The translations under genes and the position numbers were made by a program. Positions 1 to 8,627 of a DNA stretch of 64,000 nucleotides are shown in pieces. Position 1 is the stretch's first letter. Each line of letters opens with the position of its first letter. This DNA comes from Calditrichia bacterium (GTDB taxonomy: Bacteria; Calditrichota; Calditrichia; RBG-13-44-9; J075), in NCBI GenBank assembly GCA_028284445.1, contig JANQRS010000060.1, forward strand, positions 1-64,000, read 5' to 3'. Below the pieces are notes generated by a model that was not told where the DNA came from, made no database searches, and saw only the letters and a program-made list of their open reading frames with translations.

Positions 1-94
1 TTGAATCGTTGAATCGTTGAATCGTTGAATCGTTGAATCGTTGAATCGTTGAATCGTTGAATCGTTGAATCGTTGAATCGTTGAATCGTTGAAT
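1..94. repeat. Octanucleotide tandem array (unit TTGAATCG), cut by window edge
   Basis: Eleven perfect copies of the 8-nt unit TTGAATCG followed by a partial copy TTGAAT. The array starts at base 1, so its true length is unknown. It lies downstream of the minus-strand HMG-CoA synthase gene. Similar 8-nt phased arrays with related units occur at 1492-1547 and 37301-37340. Confidence 0.95.
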
Positions 95-137
95 GGAAAT
101 TCTTACAACTGGGCCCACGATCCAATCATTGTTTTTT

Positions 138-200
138 ATTTGTCATTCCACATTGGTCATTTGTCATTCGACATTTGCCATTTCGAATCCATTCGCCATT
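138..200 (-). repeat. Heptamer repeat array (GWCRAAT-type units)
   Basis: Read on the minus strand this stretch falls into 7-nt steps such as GTCGAAT, GACAAAT, GACCAAT, GTGGAAT and GACAAAT. It sits about 70 nt behind the stop of the HMG-CoA synthase gene, in the sense direction. Copies of the same family are at 8502-8538, 41519-41563, 42988-43018 and 50262-50295. Confidence 0.7.
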
Positions 201-271
201 ACCGAGGCTAGAAACGTTTGACCGCTACGTGGTCTTATCAGGTGAAAAGAAAATATTTTCAATCCTTCAAT

Positions 272-1336
272 CTAATACTGTTTGATCTTGTTTCGCCATT
301 TGGTATAGGTCGCATAATTGATCAGCTTGCGGCGTTTCAAATAGGTTGCCGTACGCGTAGCCCGATCGCGCACCTCATTGATCTTGTCCGTGACGATGAA
401 ACTGAACGCATCGCTGCCTGCCCCTGATCCAAAGCTTGCTAACAAAAGACGATCTCCGGGCCTGGCTTTGTCGAGCACTGCAGAGAATCCCAAAGGCGAA
501 GCGCCGGCGTAGGAATTGCCGATATGCGGGGCGAGGAGGCCGGTTTCAATCTGTTCCGGCGTAAAGCCAAGCATATCTGCTGCGCGGCGCGGAAATTTTG
601 CATTCGGTTGGTGGAATACAGCGGCGGCAAAATCGCTGGCAGTAAGTCCCAGCTCCTCCATCAGGAAGCGCGTCGAAGATAAGATATGATTAAAGAAGGC
701 CGGTCCGCCGGTAAAGCGGTTTCCGTGTTCCGGAAATTTTTGATAAGCTCGCCGAAAAAAGTCCGGTGTATCGCTAACGTAGCTGAATGAGGCTTCCAAA
801 ACCGCCAGTGACTCAGTTGCCGGGCCAAGAATGTAAGCGGCGCCACCGGCAGCGGCAGTATATTCCAGAAAGTCGCCCGGGCGTCCCTGGGCAGTGTCCA
901 TTGCGATTGCCATCGCATAGTCAGCCATGCCGCTACCAACAAACCCCAGCGAGGCCTGTAGCGCCTCCGTGCCGCCTTTACAGGCAAATTCGAGGTCGGC
1001 TGCGTTCACGGCCGGGGCAATGCCCAGGGCCTGCGCCACAACCGTCCCGCTCGGCTTCACCGCATAGGGATGCGATTCAGATCCGACCCACACAGAACGA
1101 ATGTCTGCCGGATCAATCTCGGCACGCAACAAGGCATTCCGTGCGGCCTCAATGGCCATGGTTATGGTATCTTCATCCGGCCCCGGTACGCTTTTCTCTT
1201 CTACCGATAGCGTTGCGGCATCCTGGCCGCCTCGCCAAAGCTCGGAAATTTCTTTTGTTGCCAATCTATATGCCGGAATATACGCGCCATAGCCGACGAT
1301 TCCGGTATCCTGTTTCGGCTTCAATAATTTGGACAC
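272..1336 (-). CDS. Hydroxymethylglutaryl-CoA synthase, archaeal type
   Basis: A thiolase-fold protein of 354 residues, the size of archaeal HMG-CoA synthases, which condense acetyl-CoA and acetoacetyl-CoA to HMG-CoA in the mevalonate pathway. Visible family features are the nucleophile Cys119 in EFACKGG, Glu87 in SESHP, His242 in FHQPN, Asn274 in GNSYAGASPLG, and a basic C-terminal tail with repeated Tyr/Lys/Arg typical of the archaeal branch. The start is a GTG at 1336 with GGAGGA four bases upstream. No other mevalonate-pathway gene, acetoacetyl-CoA thiolase or DUF35 partner is in the window. A role in another HMG-CoA-synthase-like condensation is possible but less likely given the full active site. 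Confidence 0.85.
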   Translation of the reverse strand: MSKLLKPKQDTGIVGYGAYIPAYRLATKEISELWRGGQDAATLSVEEKSVPGPDEDTITMAIEAARNALLRAEIDPADIRSVWVGSESHPYAVKPSGTVVAQALGIAPAVNAADLEFACKGGTEALQASLGFVGSGMADYAMAIAMDTAQGRPGDFLEYTAAAGGAAYILGPATESLAVLEASFSYVSDTPDFFRRAYQKFPEHGNRFTGGPAFFNHILSSTRFLMEELGLTASDFAAAVFHQPNAKFPRRAADMLGFTPEQIETGLLAPHIGNSYAGASPLGFSAVLDKARPGDRLLLASFGSGAGSDAFSFIVTDKINEVRDRATRTATYLKRRKLINYATYTKWRNKIKQY

Positions 1337-1491
1337 GTGATCCTCCAGTTATTTTTTTCACATGACATGTTAATAAGAAAACGCTTAAAAGGAAAGCTCT
1401 AACAAATTACTTTGCATCGCAGAGTAGATGCCTTCACAGCCACATACACTACTGTCAAAAAAGGGTTCAAAATCGCGGTTGGCGGAAAATT

Positions 1492-1547
1492 CGTTGAAGC
1501 GTTGAAACCTTGATTCGTTAAAGCGTTAAAGCGTTAAAACGTTTACT
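1492..1547. repeat. Octamer tandem array (CGTTRAAN units)
   Basis: Seven consecutive 8-nt units in exact phase: CGTTGAAG, CGTTGAAA, CCTTGATT, CGTTAAAG, CGTTAAAG, CGTTAAAA, CGTTTACT. Each is a variant of the unit at 1-94 when rotated (CGTTGAAT). Confidence 0.85.
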
Positions 1548-1567
1548 GGTCGAATTGTTTTTAGTAA

Positions 1568-1615
1568 ACGGCGGAGCCGTTTCATACTGCAGGCAGATGT
1601 TCGCTTTAGGCGAAC
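1568..1615. repeat. 48-bp two-hairpin dispersed repeat, copy 1
   Basis: Two short palindromes 18 bases apart: ACGGCGGAGCCGT and GTTCGCTTTAGGCGAAC. A second copy of exactly the same length is at 8628-8675 and matches at 40 of 48 positions by eye. It resembles REP-type intergenic elements. No transposase is nearby. Confidence 0.7.
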
Positions 1616-1870
1616 TTGTGCGAAATGAAGAAAGTTGATAGTTTTTAGTTGCTGGTTCATCGGAGACTCCGGTGAAAGCGCTGAGGCGTTGATGGGTCAA
1701 AATGTTAAAACTTAGAAGCGCCTTGCGGCAAACTGTAATCTGTCAACGGTCAACAAATTACTACAAAGATTGTGAAAATACTTCGCGGTAGATAGTGACT
1801 GAATTGTGACACTTTCGTGATGCTTTTTCTGAGGGATCAAGTATCTTTATAGCACGGTGTGAGCATAAAT

Positions 1871-1906
1871 AAAAGAGTTCCCAAGCGGCCACTTGGGAAC
1901 TCTTTT
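1871..1906 (-). terminator. Rho-independent terminator of the cytochrome c peroxidase gene
   Basis: A perfect 15-bp stem (1871-1885 with 1892-1906) around a 6-nt loop. On the minus strand it ends in TTTTATTTATG just behind the peroxidase stop codon at 1932. Confidence 0.85.
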
Positions 1907-1931
1907 AGTTTATAACTGATTTTGGTGTTTA

Positions 1932-3284
1932 TTATTTTCCAGTCGATGCCTGGTCCGTTTTACCGGAGCCAAGTCCCCTAACACCAAAAAGGGGCAATAA
2001 ACCACTCGGTACCCGCTCCGGAACTTCAAGCAGGTAAGCCGGTAACTGGCTACCATTATCGGTCATAGCCCGCATAAAGGCGATCACATCATCAATTTCC
2101 TGCTGGGTGAGACCCAGAGGCTCTCTGAGAGATTCATGAAGAATATCATCACCGACGGGTGGGTGACGCGGAAAAGCGCCGTCGTTGTAGAAATCCATTA
2201 CTTCTTCAAGCGTTGTGAAAACACCGTCGTGCATATAGGGGGCTGTCAATTCTACGTTACGTAGAGTTGGGGTACGGAAAGCGTAACGATCCGCTGGATC
2301 ATGTGTAAACTCTTCGCGACCTGTATCATCTCCAGGAATAACTTCCTTGCCCGGACCTTCCTGGGGAACCCCTTGCACGACGAAGCTAAAGTCGCTGAAC
2401 ATTGCACCATTGTGACAATCAGCGCACTTAGCCTTCGTGTAGTACAATTCCAATCCACGCTTCTGCTGTTCGGTCAACGCATCATCGTCGCCACGTACAA
2501 ATTGATCATACGGGGAGTTATTCGATACGATTTCACGCTCGAAAGCAGCAATTGCACGACCATAAGTGCTGGAATCAATTGCAGTTTCGCGAGTACCAGC
2601 GTCAATTTCAGCAGCTTCTTCCGGGAATGCAGCACGGAACAATTGCTCATATTCGTGAATATCACGAAGTCTGACAAGAACAGTATCCAAAGCAAGTGCA
2701 GCTGCTTCTTCATCGGTGCCCGGGATTGCATCGCCACGCATTTCCACGCGGGAGGTAATCGGCTTGGTTGCCTGAACTTCCAGGCTGTTTACACGGCCAT
2801 CCCAGAACATAACACCTTCATGAGAGGGAACACCATTCTCATCATGGTTGTAAGCGACGTTCCAAAGGCTCGGCGCATTACGTGGTGTTAATGAAACTGG
2901 ATTTCCGGTGATCATCGAAGTGTTCAGATAACGATTGGGCCCCATGCCGATGCCGCTGGTACCAACCGGCAATGCCCGTCCGTCACCAAAACCGAAGTCC
3001 GGATGGTGGCAGGTTGCACAGGCAACATCTTTTTCACCACCAAGGATGGGATCGAAAAAGAGCAGACGTCCAAGCGCGATACGCTCGAAGCGAGGACCGT
3101 TGTTGGCCGGATATGGAATCGGACCAAGGGTCTGTAGATTAAATTGAGTCCTGAGATCTTCCGGTTCAGGCTCAACAGTTGTCGTGGTGCTGTCTTCGCC
3201 ACAACTGGCAAGAAACAACATCGCGATCATGGCCATAAATAAAGAACGATAAGTACGCTTACCGCTCCGTACGGTGTGAAGCAT
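1932..3284 (-). CDS. Di-haem cytochrome c peroxidase, lipoprotein (MauG/CcpA family)
   Basis: A 450-residue periplasmic protein expected to reduce hydrogen peroxide with electrons from cytochrome c. Two haem c sites are visible, CATCH (Cys89-His93) and CADCH (Cys287-His291). The C-terminal half has APYMHDG, with Met351 as a candidate axial ligand. The N-terminus has a basic stretch, a hydrophobic run and the lipobox FLASC with Cys28, so it is probably membrane anchored. The start at 3284 was preferred over an in-frame codon at 3368 because GGAGG lies six bases upstream and the signal peptide then begins properly. It stands alone as a single-gene unit with its own terminator. Confidence 0.9.
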   Translation of the reverse strand: MLHTVRSGKRTYRSLFMAMIAMLFLASCGEDSTTTTVEPEPEDLRTQFNLQTLGPIPYPANNGPRFERIALGRLLFFDPILGGEKDVACATCHHPDFGFGDGRALPVGTSGIGMGPNRYLNTSMITGNPVSLTPRNAPSLWNVAYNHDENGVPSHEGVMFWDGRVNSLEVQATKPITSRVEMRGDAIPGTDEEAAALALDTVLVRLRDIHEYEQLFRAAFPEEAAEIDAGTRETAIDSSTYGRAIAAFEREIVSNNSPYDQFVRGDDDALTEQQKRGLELYYTKAKCADCHNGAMFSDFSFVVQGVPQEGPGKEVIPGDDTGREEFTHDPADRYAFRTPTLRNVELTAPYMHDGVFTTLEEVMDFYNDGAFPRHPPVGDDILHESLREPLGLTQQEIDDVIAFMRAMTDNGSQLPAYLLEVPERVPSGLLPLFGVRGLGSGKTDQASTGK

Positions 3285-3866
3285 AAATAACCTCCATGGT
3301 TTAAGTGGTAGAATAAAATTGGCCAAACAATTTGGAGTTTTTGTCGTAGAACAAACGAGGATATTCATCCGTGAACATGTGCTTAAGAAAGCACTCCCAG
3401 ATCCTTATCCTGTGACAATATGCACTTTTTCATTTTGTAAAATTCTTGCACAAAACTCACTACTACAACACCCCCGTATAAAACTCGCTAAATATCTGAT
3501 TTTCATGCATTTTGATGCATAGAAAATCAGCAGCGAATCCCTATCGTTGATATTGTCGTCATGCCTGACCGTATCGTTAAAATAGATTATAGAAATTTCC
3601 AATTTTCTCAGCTGTGGCCACACAAAGAGAGCATACGTCACCGGGCTCCGATTGCGCATCAACCGGTAAACTGGAAACACAAAGCATCAAATAGGATGGC
3701 GCAGATTGGGCTAGGCCCACCATCATTTGATGTCATTTTTTGTGAGAATGTTGTGAGAACAGGTAGTAGGTAAATGATAGTATAATGAAGCTCAGAAATC
3801 AAGTGAAATATTTAGCGAAGCATATAAATCACGGTCTTTTTGCGAAAATTTGAGACTTCCTGCAGA
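3285..3866. other. Intergenic region with one imperfect hairpin
   Basis: About 580 bases between the peroxidase and yhbY genes. Short reading frames on both strands lack ribosome binding sites and recognisable sequence. The only structure seen is a nested inverted repeat at 3685-3732 (outer arms CATCAAAT/ATTTGATG, inner GGATGG/CCATC and TGGGC/GCCCA), followed on the plus strand by six T. Confidence 0.6.
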
Positions 3867-4142
3867 TTATTCCGGCTCCGGAAGTTCACGATACAATAAC
3901 AATGTGCTGCCAATAATCTGAACAATTTCCGACGCGCTCTTGCGACTAAGAATGTCTGCCACCTCCCGCGCTGTCAACGGAGAACTTTCCTGCAGCTTGA
4001 TTTTAACCAGTTCCTTGGTGTTAAACGAATTTTCCAGCGACTGTAAGGTGCCATCAGATATCCCGTCTTTACCAACCCACAGCTCCGCCTTTAATCCATT
4101 TCCCAGGGCCCGAAGTCTTCTTTTTTCTTTACCTTTTAACAT
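3867..4142 (-). CDS. yhbY: YhbY-type RNA-binding protein (CRM domain)
   Basis: A 91-residue protein made of a single CRM (CRS1/YhbY) domain, which in bacteria binds pre-50S ribosomal particles. Characteristic stretches are MLKGKEKRRLRALGN at the start, VGKDGISDG in the middle, LVKIKL, and IVQIIGSTLLLYRE with the family's IG-x-LLYR ending. The length equals that of typical stand-alone YhbY proteins. The start has GGAAG seven bases upstream. It appears to be monocistronic. Confidence 0.9.
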   Translation of the reverse strand: MLKGKEKRRLRALGNGLKAELWVGKDGISDGTLQSLENSFNTKELVKIKLQESSPLTAREVADILSRKSASEIVQIIGSTLLLYRELPEPE

Positions 4143-4280
4143 TTTGCGGCTTCCATATTTTCTGTATATGACATTCCACTAAAAGCGTTTGGAATACATC
4201 GCTCAAAACGCTCAAATATGCATTAATTTCCGGGAAAAATATTAAGGATGATTTGCAGATATACAAAGGGAAAAAGATAA

Positions 4281-5330
4281 TCAAAGCGCTTCGATTGCTT
4301 GCAATGCCAGATCAATCGTGTATAGATGAGAGCGAATAGCAACGTCAACCGGGAGTGGTGAAATCTGAAAATAATCGATCCTTTCAGCGATGGATTCTCC
4401 TTGTCGCAGCTTCAGCAACAGATCCGGAATTTCCGCTTTAAAAGCCAGATAGGCTTCCGGTAATCGCGCTGAGCTCCCCTGCCCCGTACGAGCAATATTG
4501 AAAAGCGGTAATTCCGTTACCAGGCAAAGTGGATCTCCCCCAAGGTCCCGGACAAACTCCATGGAACTCAGGTGAAATTTTGCCGCTGTTTCTGAATCGC
4601 CCAGGTCGTTAAAGTATGCCTGCATGGCCCGGCCTTCCGGTGTCGTCGTAAATCCGGGACCGATATAAATAAATCCCTTCTCGCCCTGGCGATCATGGTC
4701 ATGTAAACCAAGGCCGATATCAGCAGCATGCTTGGCAAAGGCAGCTTGAAGTATTGATGCGCGCTCAATCCAATGCCGTTCGATCAGTAAAAATGCCCCC
4801 TCGGAAAATGCCATACCGTGCAAACTCATATGCAGCGAAAGGGGCGCATGCTGTTTCAGGAAGGCCGCAACGTGCCGATTCTCCGGGCGCATTGCCGGAT
4901 ATCCGAATTCAAGATCCAACCCCGGCAACTCACGAAAGGCATGTTGCAGATAGGCTGGCAGATCCGGCCACTGGCTGATCCAGCTTTGATTGATGGCTTC
5001 GCCATCCGGATTTATGTGGGGAATGATAAGAAAGGTGTAACGGGAAAATAGATCTTGCAGCTGTTCGCGATTCGCAAGGCCCTGCAGGATCAAGGTGCGC
5101 AGCGTTTCCGGACCGGCAGGTTCATCTGAATGCGCACCGGCCAGCAGGCTGACATGTTTCGGCCCGCTTCCCAGGACAACGGCAGATATCGGCCTGCCTG
5201 CAACGCTATTTCCGATGACCTCATGCCTTGCGATATCAGAATTATCCCGACATGCCCGCTCAAAGGCATCACTGACGGATTCACTTGTTCTGAATTCTGT
5301 TGCCACATCAGTTATCACGCTATGGAACAT
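4281..5330 (-). CDS. M14-family zinc carboxypeptidase-like protein
   Basis: A 349-residue protein with the metallocarboxypeptidase pattern: zinc-binding His67-x-x-Glu70 in GAHSDEP, INPDG at 106-110, a candidate third zinc ligand in LSLHMSLHG (His167 or His171), and a late VTELPLF that may supply the catalytic glutamate. No signal peptide is seen, so it is likely cytoplasmic. M14 enzymes cleave C-terminal residues or gamma-glutamyl/amidated compounds; the substrate cannot be deduced. It is followed by no obvious operon partner; the next minus-strand gene upstream (TrpF-like) lies 230 bases away. Confidence 0.8.
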   Translation of the reverse strand: MFHSVITDVATEFRTSESVSDAFERACRDNSDIARHEVIGNSVAGRPISAVVLGSGPKHVSLLAGAHSDEPAGPETLRTLILQGLANREQLQDLFSRYTFLIIPHINPDGEAINQSWISQWPDLPAYLQHAFRELPGLDLEFGYPAMRPENRHVAAFLKQHAPLSLHMSLHGMAFSEGAFLLIERHWIERASILQAAFAKHAADIGLGLHDHDRQGEKGFIYIGPGFTTTPEGRAMQAYFNDLGDSETAAKFHLSSMEFVRDLGGDPLCLVTELPLFNIARTGQGSSARLPEAYLAFKAEIPDLLLKLRQGESIAERIDYFQISPLPVDVAIRSHLYTIDLALQAIEAL

Positions 5331-5559
5331 ACGTCAGCCACCTTCATCCGGACATGCCGGGCTAAAAAGGTCAATGTTTTTGAAAGAACTGATAGGCAAA
5401 ATGCCGATCGGCCCGATGATTCATCGCTCGGTACGACATGCAGCGTCGAAGTGAGCGGGGCGGATGTGAGCCGATACGGCATAAATAGATAGTGGGTGCT
5501 ACTACTATCCAATTCTAGAGACAAAATACGGCGCAACCGGCATTTGTTTGCGACCGAAG

Positions 5560-6243
5560 TCATAAATCATCAAAAAAGGCTTTTCGCGCCCGCTCGACAA
5601 ACTGCCGTACAGCTTTCTCGGACTTCCTTCCCTTACTGTCTTCAACCCCGGTGTGTACATCAACTCCGGCAGGTTGCACGGTGGCAATGGCTCCTGATAC
5701 ATTATCCGGGTTCAGACCACCCGCCAATATGACCGGGCGAGGAGAAATCTCGACAAGACGACGACTGACCTGCCAATCATGCACCTTGCCGGTAGCTCCA
5801 TCGGCTCCGCTCACCGGATCATGTGTGTCAGTAATGAAGGCATCCACAAAAGGGCTAAGCGTTTCGACCAGCATTTCAAGATGCTCAGCTGTTGATTTTC
5901 CAACCACCAAGCTCTTTATCAAGAAAGCATCCGGCAATAAGCGCCGCAAGGCTTTAACATCGACTGTTGGGATCTCGCCATGCAGCTGGATGGCCCGCGC
6001 GCCGAGCTCAGATGCAAATTCGGCGATCGCTTCAGCGGCAGAAAGATAGGTTATCAGGACGCCGAAAGCGTCTTCCGGCAAATTTCGGATAATCGCTGCT
6101 GCTTCAGCTTCACTGAGATCTTCGGTATGAACCGGCAGGCGCAGGGGAAATCCGAGCCAGCGCACGCCGGCGGCCAGAAGCAGGTCCGCTTCCGCCTGAT
6201 CTATCACGCCGGCAACCTGTATCAATGGTTCATCTATTCCCAT
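5560..6243 (-). CDS. TrpF-like (phosphoribosylanthranilate isomerase family) protein lacking the catalytic Cys
   Basis: A 227-residue TIM-barrel protein clearly related to TrpF, which isomerises phosphoribosylanthranilate in tryptophan synthesis. Retained family motifs are QLHGE (87-90), the DT motif at Asp139 matching the general acid, GATGKVHDW, the phosphate-binding LAGGLNPDNV (173-182) and GVDVHTGVE. The N-terminal KICG motif, whose Cys is the general base, reads QVAGV here with Ala11. No other trp gene is nearby. Its start codon overlaps the stop of the upstream hydrolase by 10 bases, so the two are translationally coupled. It may be a TrpF paralogue with a different activity. Confidence 0.8.
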   Translation of the reverse strand: MGIDEPLIQVAGVIDQAEADLLLAAGVRWLGFPLRLPVHTEDLSEAEAAAIIRNLPEDAFGVLITYLSAAEAIAEFASELGARAIQLHGEIPTVDVKALRRLLPDAFLIKSLVVGKSTAEHLEMLVETLSPFVDAFITDTHDPVSGADGATGKVHDWQVSRRLVEISPRPVILAGGLNPDNVSGAIATVQPAGVDVHTGVEDSKGRKSEKAVRQFVERARKAFFDDL

Positions 6244-7142
6244 TCGCCCGCCGGTACCAAATGTTTAGCAAGGAAACCCAACACTTTTTCCTCGTATAGC
6301 GCTGGAATAAAATCATACAAGTCTTCGTGCCCGGCACCATCGATCATCCAAAGTTCCGTCAATGATTGTTCCGCAGCAGCGAAGAGGTTACGAGTATCAA
6401 GCTCGAGGGTACGCACATCTTCAGTTCCGCTGATGATAAGCAGGGGCTTCTGCAAATGAGCAACCTCGGCCAACGGGCTGACGTCCGCAGCATCGGCGCC
6501 AATAAACGATTCTGCAAATGGCACCATCAGCATCCCACCTAACCAACCGGGCATTTTGAGATAATGGCGATAGCGGCGGTCCACAGCATCCGTCAGGCTG
6601 CTATATGCACTTTCACTGATCACACAAGCAACATCCTGCAATTCTGCCGATGCAAGCAGGATCGTTGCCCCACCCTGAGAAATACCCAGACAGCCAATAC
6701 TCTCGATGCCGCGCTGCTTCAAGTATTCTACAGCGCCGAGCAGGTCTTTTTGCTCATGGTAGCCCACAGAAATACGCGACTCGGCGCTTTCACCACAGCC
6801 ACGGGCATCGTAAAGTAACACGCCGTACCCGTTTTCCCGAAACAGGCGAGCACGATCGAGGGTTTGCAGACGGCTGCTGCGATAGCCATGCAGGAGCACC
6901 AGGGCTGAGCGAGCAGAATCAGGCGCGCTATACCAGCCGCGAATCTCAAGGCCGTCCTTTGCCGGAAAGCTGACTTGCTCCACGACATGCGGAAAATCTG
7001 CCGGTGGCGGACCAATGACCCGATTTTGCGGCATCGTAAAAAACCAGGCGGATACCGCGCTGATCAGAATAAACAACAGCATCATTCCAGTGAGGGCAAT
7101 GATGATTCTGCGTAGTGAAAAGAAGGGTTGTCTCCGGGCCAT
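6234..7142 (-). CDS. Alpha/beta hydrolase with N-terminal membrane anchor
   Basis: A 302-residue serine hydrolase. Residues 11-35 form a transmembrane segment. The rest has the alpha/beta fold pattern: oxyanion motif LLHGY (84-87), nucleophile Ser155 in GISQGG, an acid in SGTEDVRT and a catalytic His in GAGHED. The arrangement matches the BAAT/dipeptidyl-peptidase-like hydrolases of unknown substrate. The anchor suggests the catalytic domain faces the periplasm. It overlaps the downstream TrpF-like gene by 10 bases and is divergent from the MFS transporter gene. Confidence 0.82.
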   Translation of the reverse strand: MARRQPFFSLRRIIIALTGMMLLFILISAVSAWFFTMPQNRVIGPPPADFPHVVEQVSFPAKDGLEIRGWYSAPDSARSALVLLHGYRSSRLQTLDRARLFRENGYGVLLYDARGCGESAESRISVGYHEQKDLLGAVEYLKQRGIESIGCLGISQGGATILLASAELQDVACVISESAYSSLTDAVDRRYRHYLKMPGWLGGMLMVPFAESFIGADAADVSPLAEVAHLQKPLLIISGTEDVRTLELDTRNLFAAAEQSLTELWMIDGAGHEDLYDFIPALYEEKVLGFLAKHLVPAGEWE

Positions 7143-7257
7143 GAGGCAAGCTAGTAAATTGCCATGAACAGGTCAACTACCGAATTCCGGAATACACAAA
7201 AATCAAAAGCGTTTAGATTGAAAATCATAACAGCTATATTGCAGCCCTCACATCCAA

Positions 7258-8517
7258 TTGGAGATGATAATCATTCGACAGTTCATTAATAATTACTTCG
7301 ATGCCTATCGGGGCTTACCTAAAAAAGCCTGGCTGCTGGCCTTTGTAATGTTGATTAATCGCAGTGGCACAATGGTGTTGTTCTTCATGACCCTCTATCT
7401 CACTCAGCATCTCGACTACAGCGTCAAAACGGCCGGTTTTATGCTGAGCGCCTACGGCCTGGGATCCCTCGGAGGCGCTTTGCTAGGCGGTTGGTTAACC
7501 GATCGCTGGGGATTCGAGTGGGTGCAAATCCTGAGCCTCAGCATCTCCGGCGGCTGTTTGATTCTTCTTGGTTACGTGACGGAGCCGATGCTAATCCCCT
7601 TGATGCTATTTATCACCGCACTTATCGGGGAATCATTTCGGCCGGCCAACTCCGCAGCTGTGGCTGAGGTCTGTCCGCCGGATCGTATGGCCCGCGGGTT
7701 TGCTCTGAATCGTCTGGCGATCAATCTCGGCGTTGCCATTGGCCCCGGCATCGGTGGCTTTCTGGCAGCGCAGAACTACCAGTATCTATTTTGGGTGGAC
7801 GGTTTAACCTGTTTGGCAGCGACCGGTTTGCTTATTCTGTTCTTTCCGCCCAATCGAGAAAAGCAACAAGCCCGCGTCAGCCACAGCGATGACAGCAACC
7901 GCTTCCCCTTTCATGATACGCCCTTCATGTTCCTTATCGCGCTATTGTTCTTTTGCGGACTGATTTTCAATCAGCTATTCAACACCTGGCCGCTCTTCCT
8001 CAAGGAACATTATTTGTTCGGAGAAGACCAAATTGGATTGATGGTTGCTCTGAATGGCTTACTTATTGCCCTTGTAGAAATGCCGCTGATTCACCGAATC
8101 GAAAAATTCTCGGCTTTGCGCATTTGCGCAATTGGCGCCGCGCTCTTGTTCAGCGGCTTTGCTGCGATCAATTTTTCCAGCGGGATGGAATTTGCTATCT
8201 TCACAGTTGTCATCTGGACAATCGGCGAGATGCTGCTTTTCCCGATGGTCGCCAGCTATATTGCCGCGCGCGCCAATGATCAAAATCGTGGAAAATACAT
8301 GGGCATGTTCACATTTGCCTTCGCTTGCGCCTTTATTGTCGGCCCCATCCTCGGTCCCTGGACATATGAAGCACTCAGCCCGGCATTTCTGTGGAATACC
8401 ATTGGCATTATGGGGGTGTTCGTAACATTGGGATATTTACAACTGGAGAGATGGGAGAAGGCGAATGAAAAGCCGGTGGGCAGTGGCAGTGGCAGGGAAA
8501 AGACAAATGTCGAATGA
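7258..8517 (+). CDS. MFS transporter (drug:H+ antiporter-like)
   Basis: A 419-residue polytopic membrane protein with twelve likely helices and Major Facilitator hallmarks: GGALLGGWLTDRWG in the loop between helices 2 and 3, and NLGVAIGPGIGGFLA near helix 5. The second half repeats the pattern around GEMLLFPMVASYIA. It probably exports a small molecule. The reading frame opens with TTG at 7258; an ATG at 7264 has GGAG directly against it, so the exact start is uncertain. The last codons and the TGA stop lie inside a heptamer repeat array (8502-8538), which gives the protein a low-complexity GSGSGREKTNVE tail. Confidence 0.85.
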   Translation: MEMIIIRQFINNYFDAYRGLPKKAWLLAFVMLINRSGTMVLFFMTLYLTQHLDYSVKTAGFMLSAYGLGSLGGALLGGWLTDRWGFEWVQILSLSISGGCLILLGYVTEPMLIPLMLFITALIGESFRPANSAAVAEVCPPDRMARGFALNRLAINLGVAIGPGIGGFLAAQNYQYLFWVDGLTCLAATGLLILFFPPNREKQQARVSHSDDSNRFPFHDTPFMFLIALLFFCGLIFNQLFNTWPLFLKEHYLFGEDQIGLMVALNGLLIALVEMPLIHRIEKFSALRICAIGAALLFSGFAAINFSSGMEFAIFTVVIWTIGEMLLFPMVASYIAARANDQNRGKYMGMFTFAFACAFIVGPILGPWTYEALSPAFLWNTIGIMGVFVTLGYLQLERWEKANEKPVGSGSGREKTNVE

Positions 8518-8538
8518 CGAATGTCGAATGACAAATGG
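8502..8538 (+). repeat. Heptamer repeat array overlapping the MFS stop codon
   Basis: Five units in exact 7-nt phase: GACAAAT, GTCGAAT, GACGAAT, GTCGAAT, GACAAAT. The TGA stop of the MFS gene (ending 8517) is formed inside the second/third unit, in the sense direction. Confidence 0.85.
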
Positions 8539-8627
8539 AAAATCCGTTGGCGGTTGGATAGGTAGGCAGTAGGCAAATTAACAGAGCTTCGAGATTCGAG
8601 ATTAGGTTCTTCTTTTCGCCATAGAAT

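Larger units (their letters stand above)
1337..1931. other. Repeat-rich intergenic region without a convincing gene
   Basis: Nearly 600 bases between two minus-strand genes. It holds an octamer array (1492-1547), one copy of a 48-bp two-hairpin repeat (1568-1615) and the terminator of the peroxidase gene (1871-1906). A 60-codon minus-strand reading frame at 1518-1700 runs through the repeats, has no ribosome binding site and is not considered a gene. Confidence 0.7.

Noticed and set aside
1..94. CRISPR array
   Set aside because: The 8-nt units are contiguous with no spacers, and no cas gene is present.
787..1365. 192-codon plus-strand frame
   Set aside because: Antisense shadow of the HMG-CoA synthase gene with Arg/Pro/Ser-biased sequence.
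1518..1700. 60-codon minus-strand frame
   Set aside because: Lies across the octamer array and the two-hairpin repeat; it has no ribosome binding site.
3405..3680. 91-codon minus-strand frame in the gene-free region
   Set aside because: No ribosome binding site, no recognisable sequence, Cys/Arg-rich composition typical of chance frames.
5315..5563. 82-codon minus-strand frame between the M14 and TrpF-like genes
   Set aside because: Overlaps the M14 start, lacks a ribosome binding site and resembles no family.
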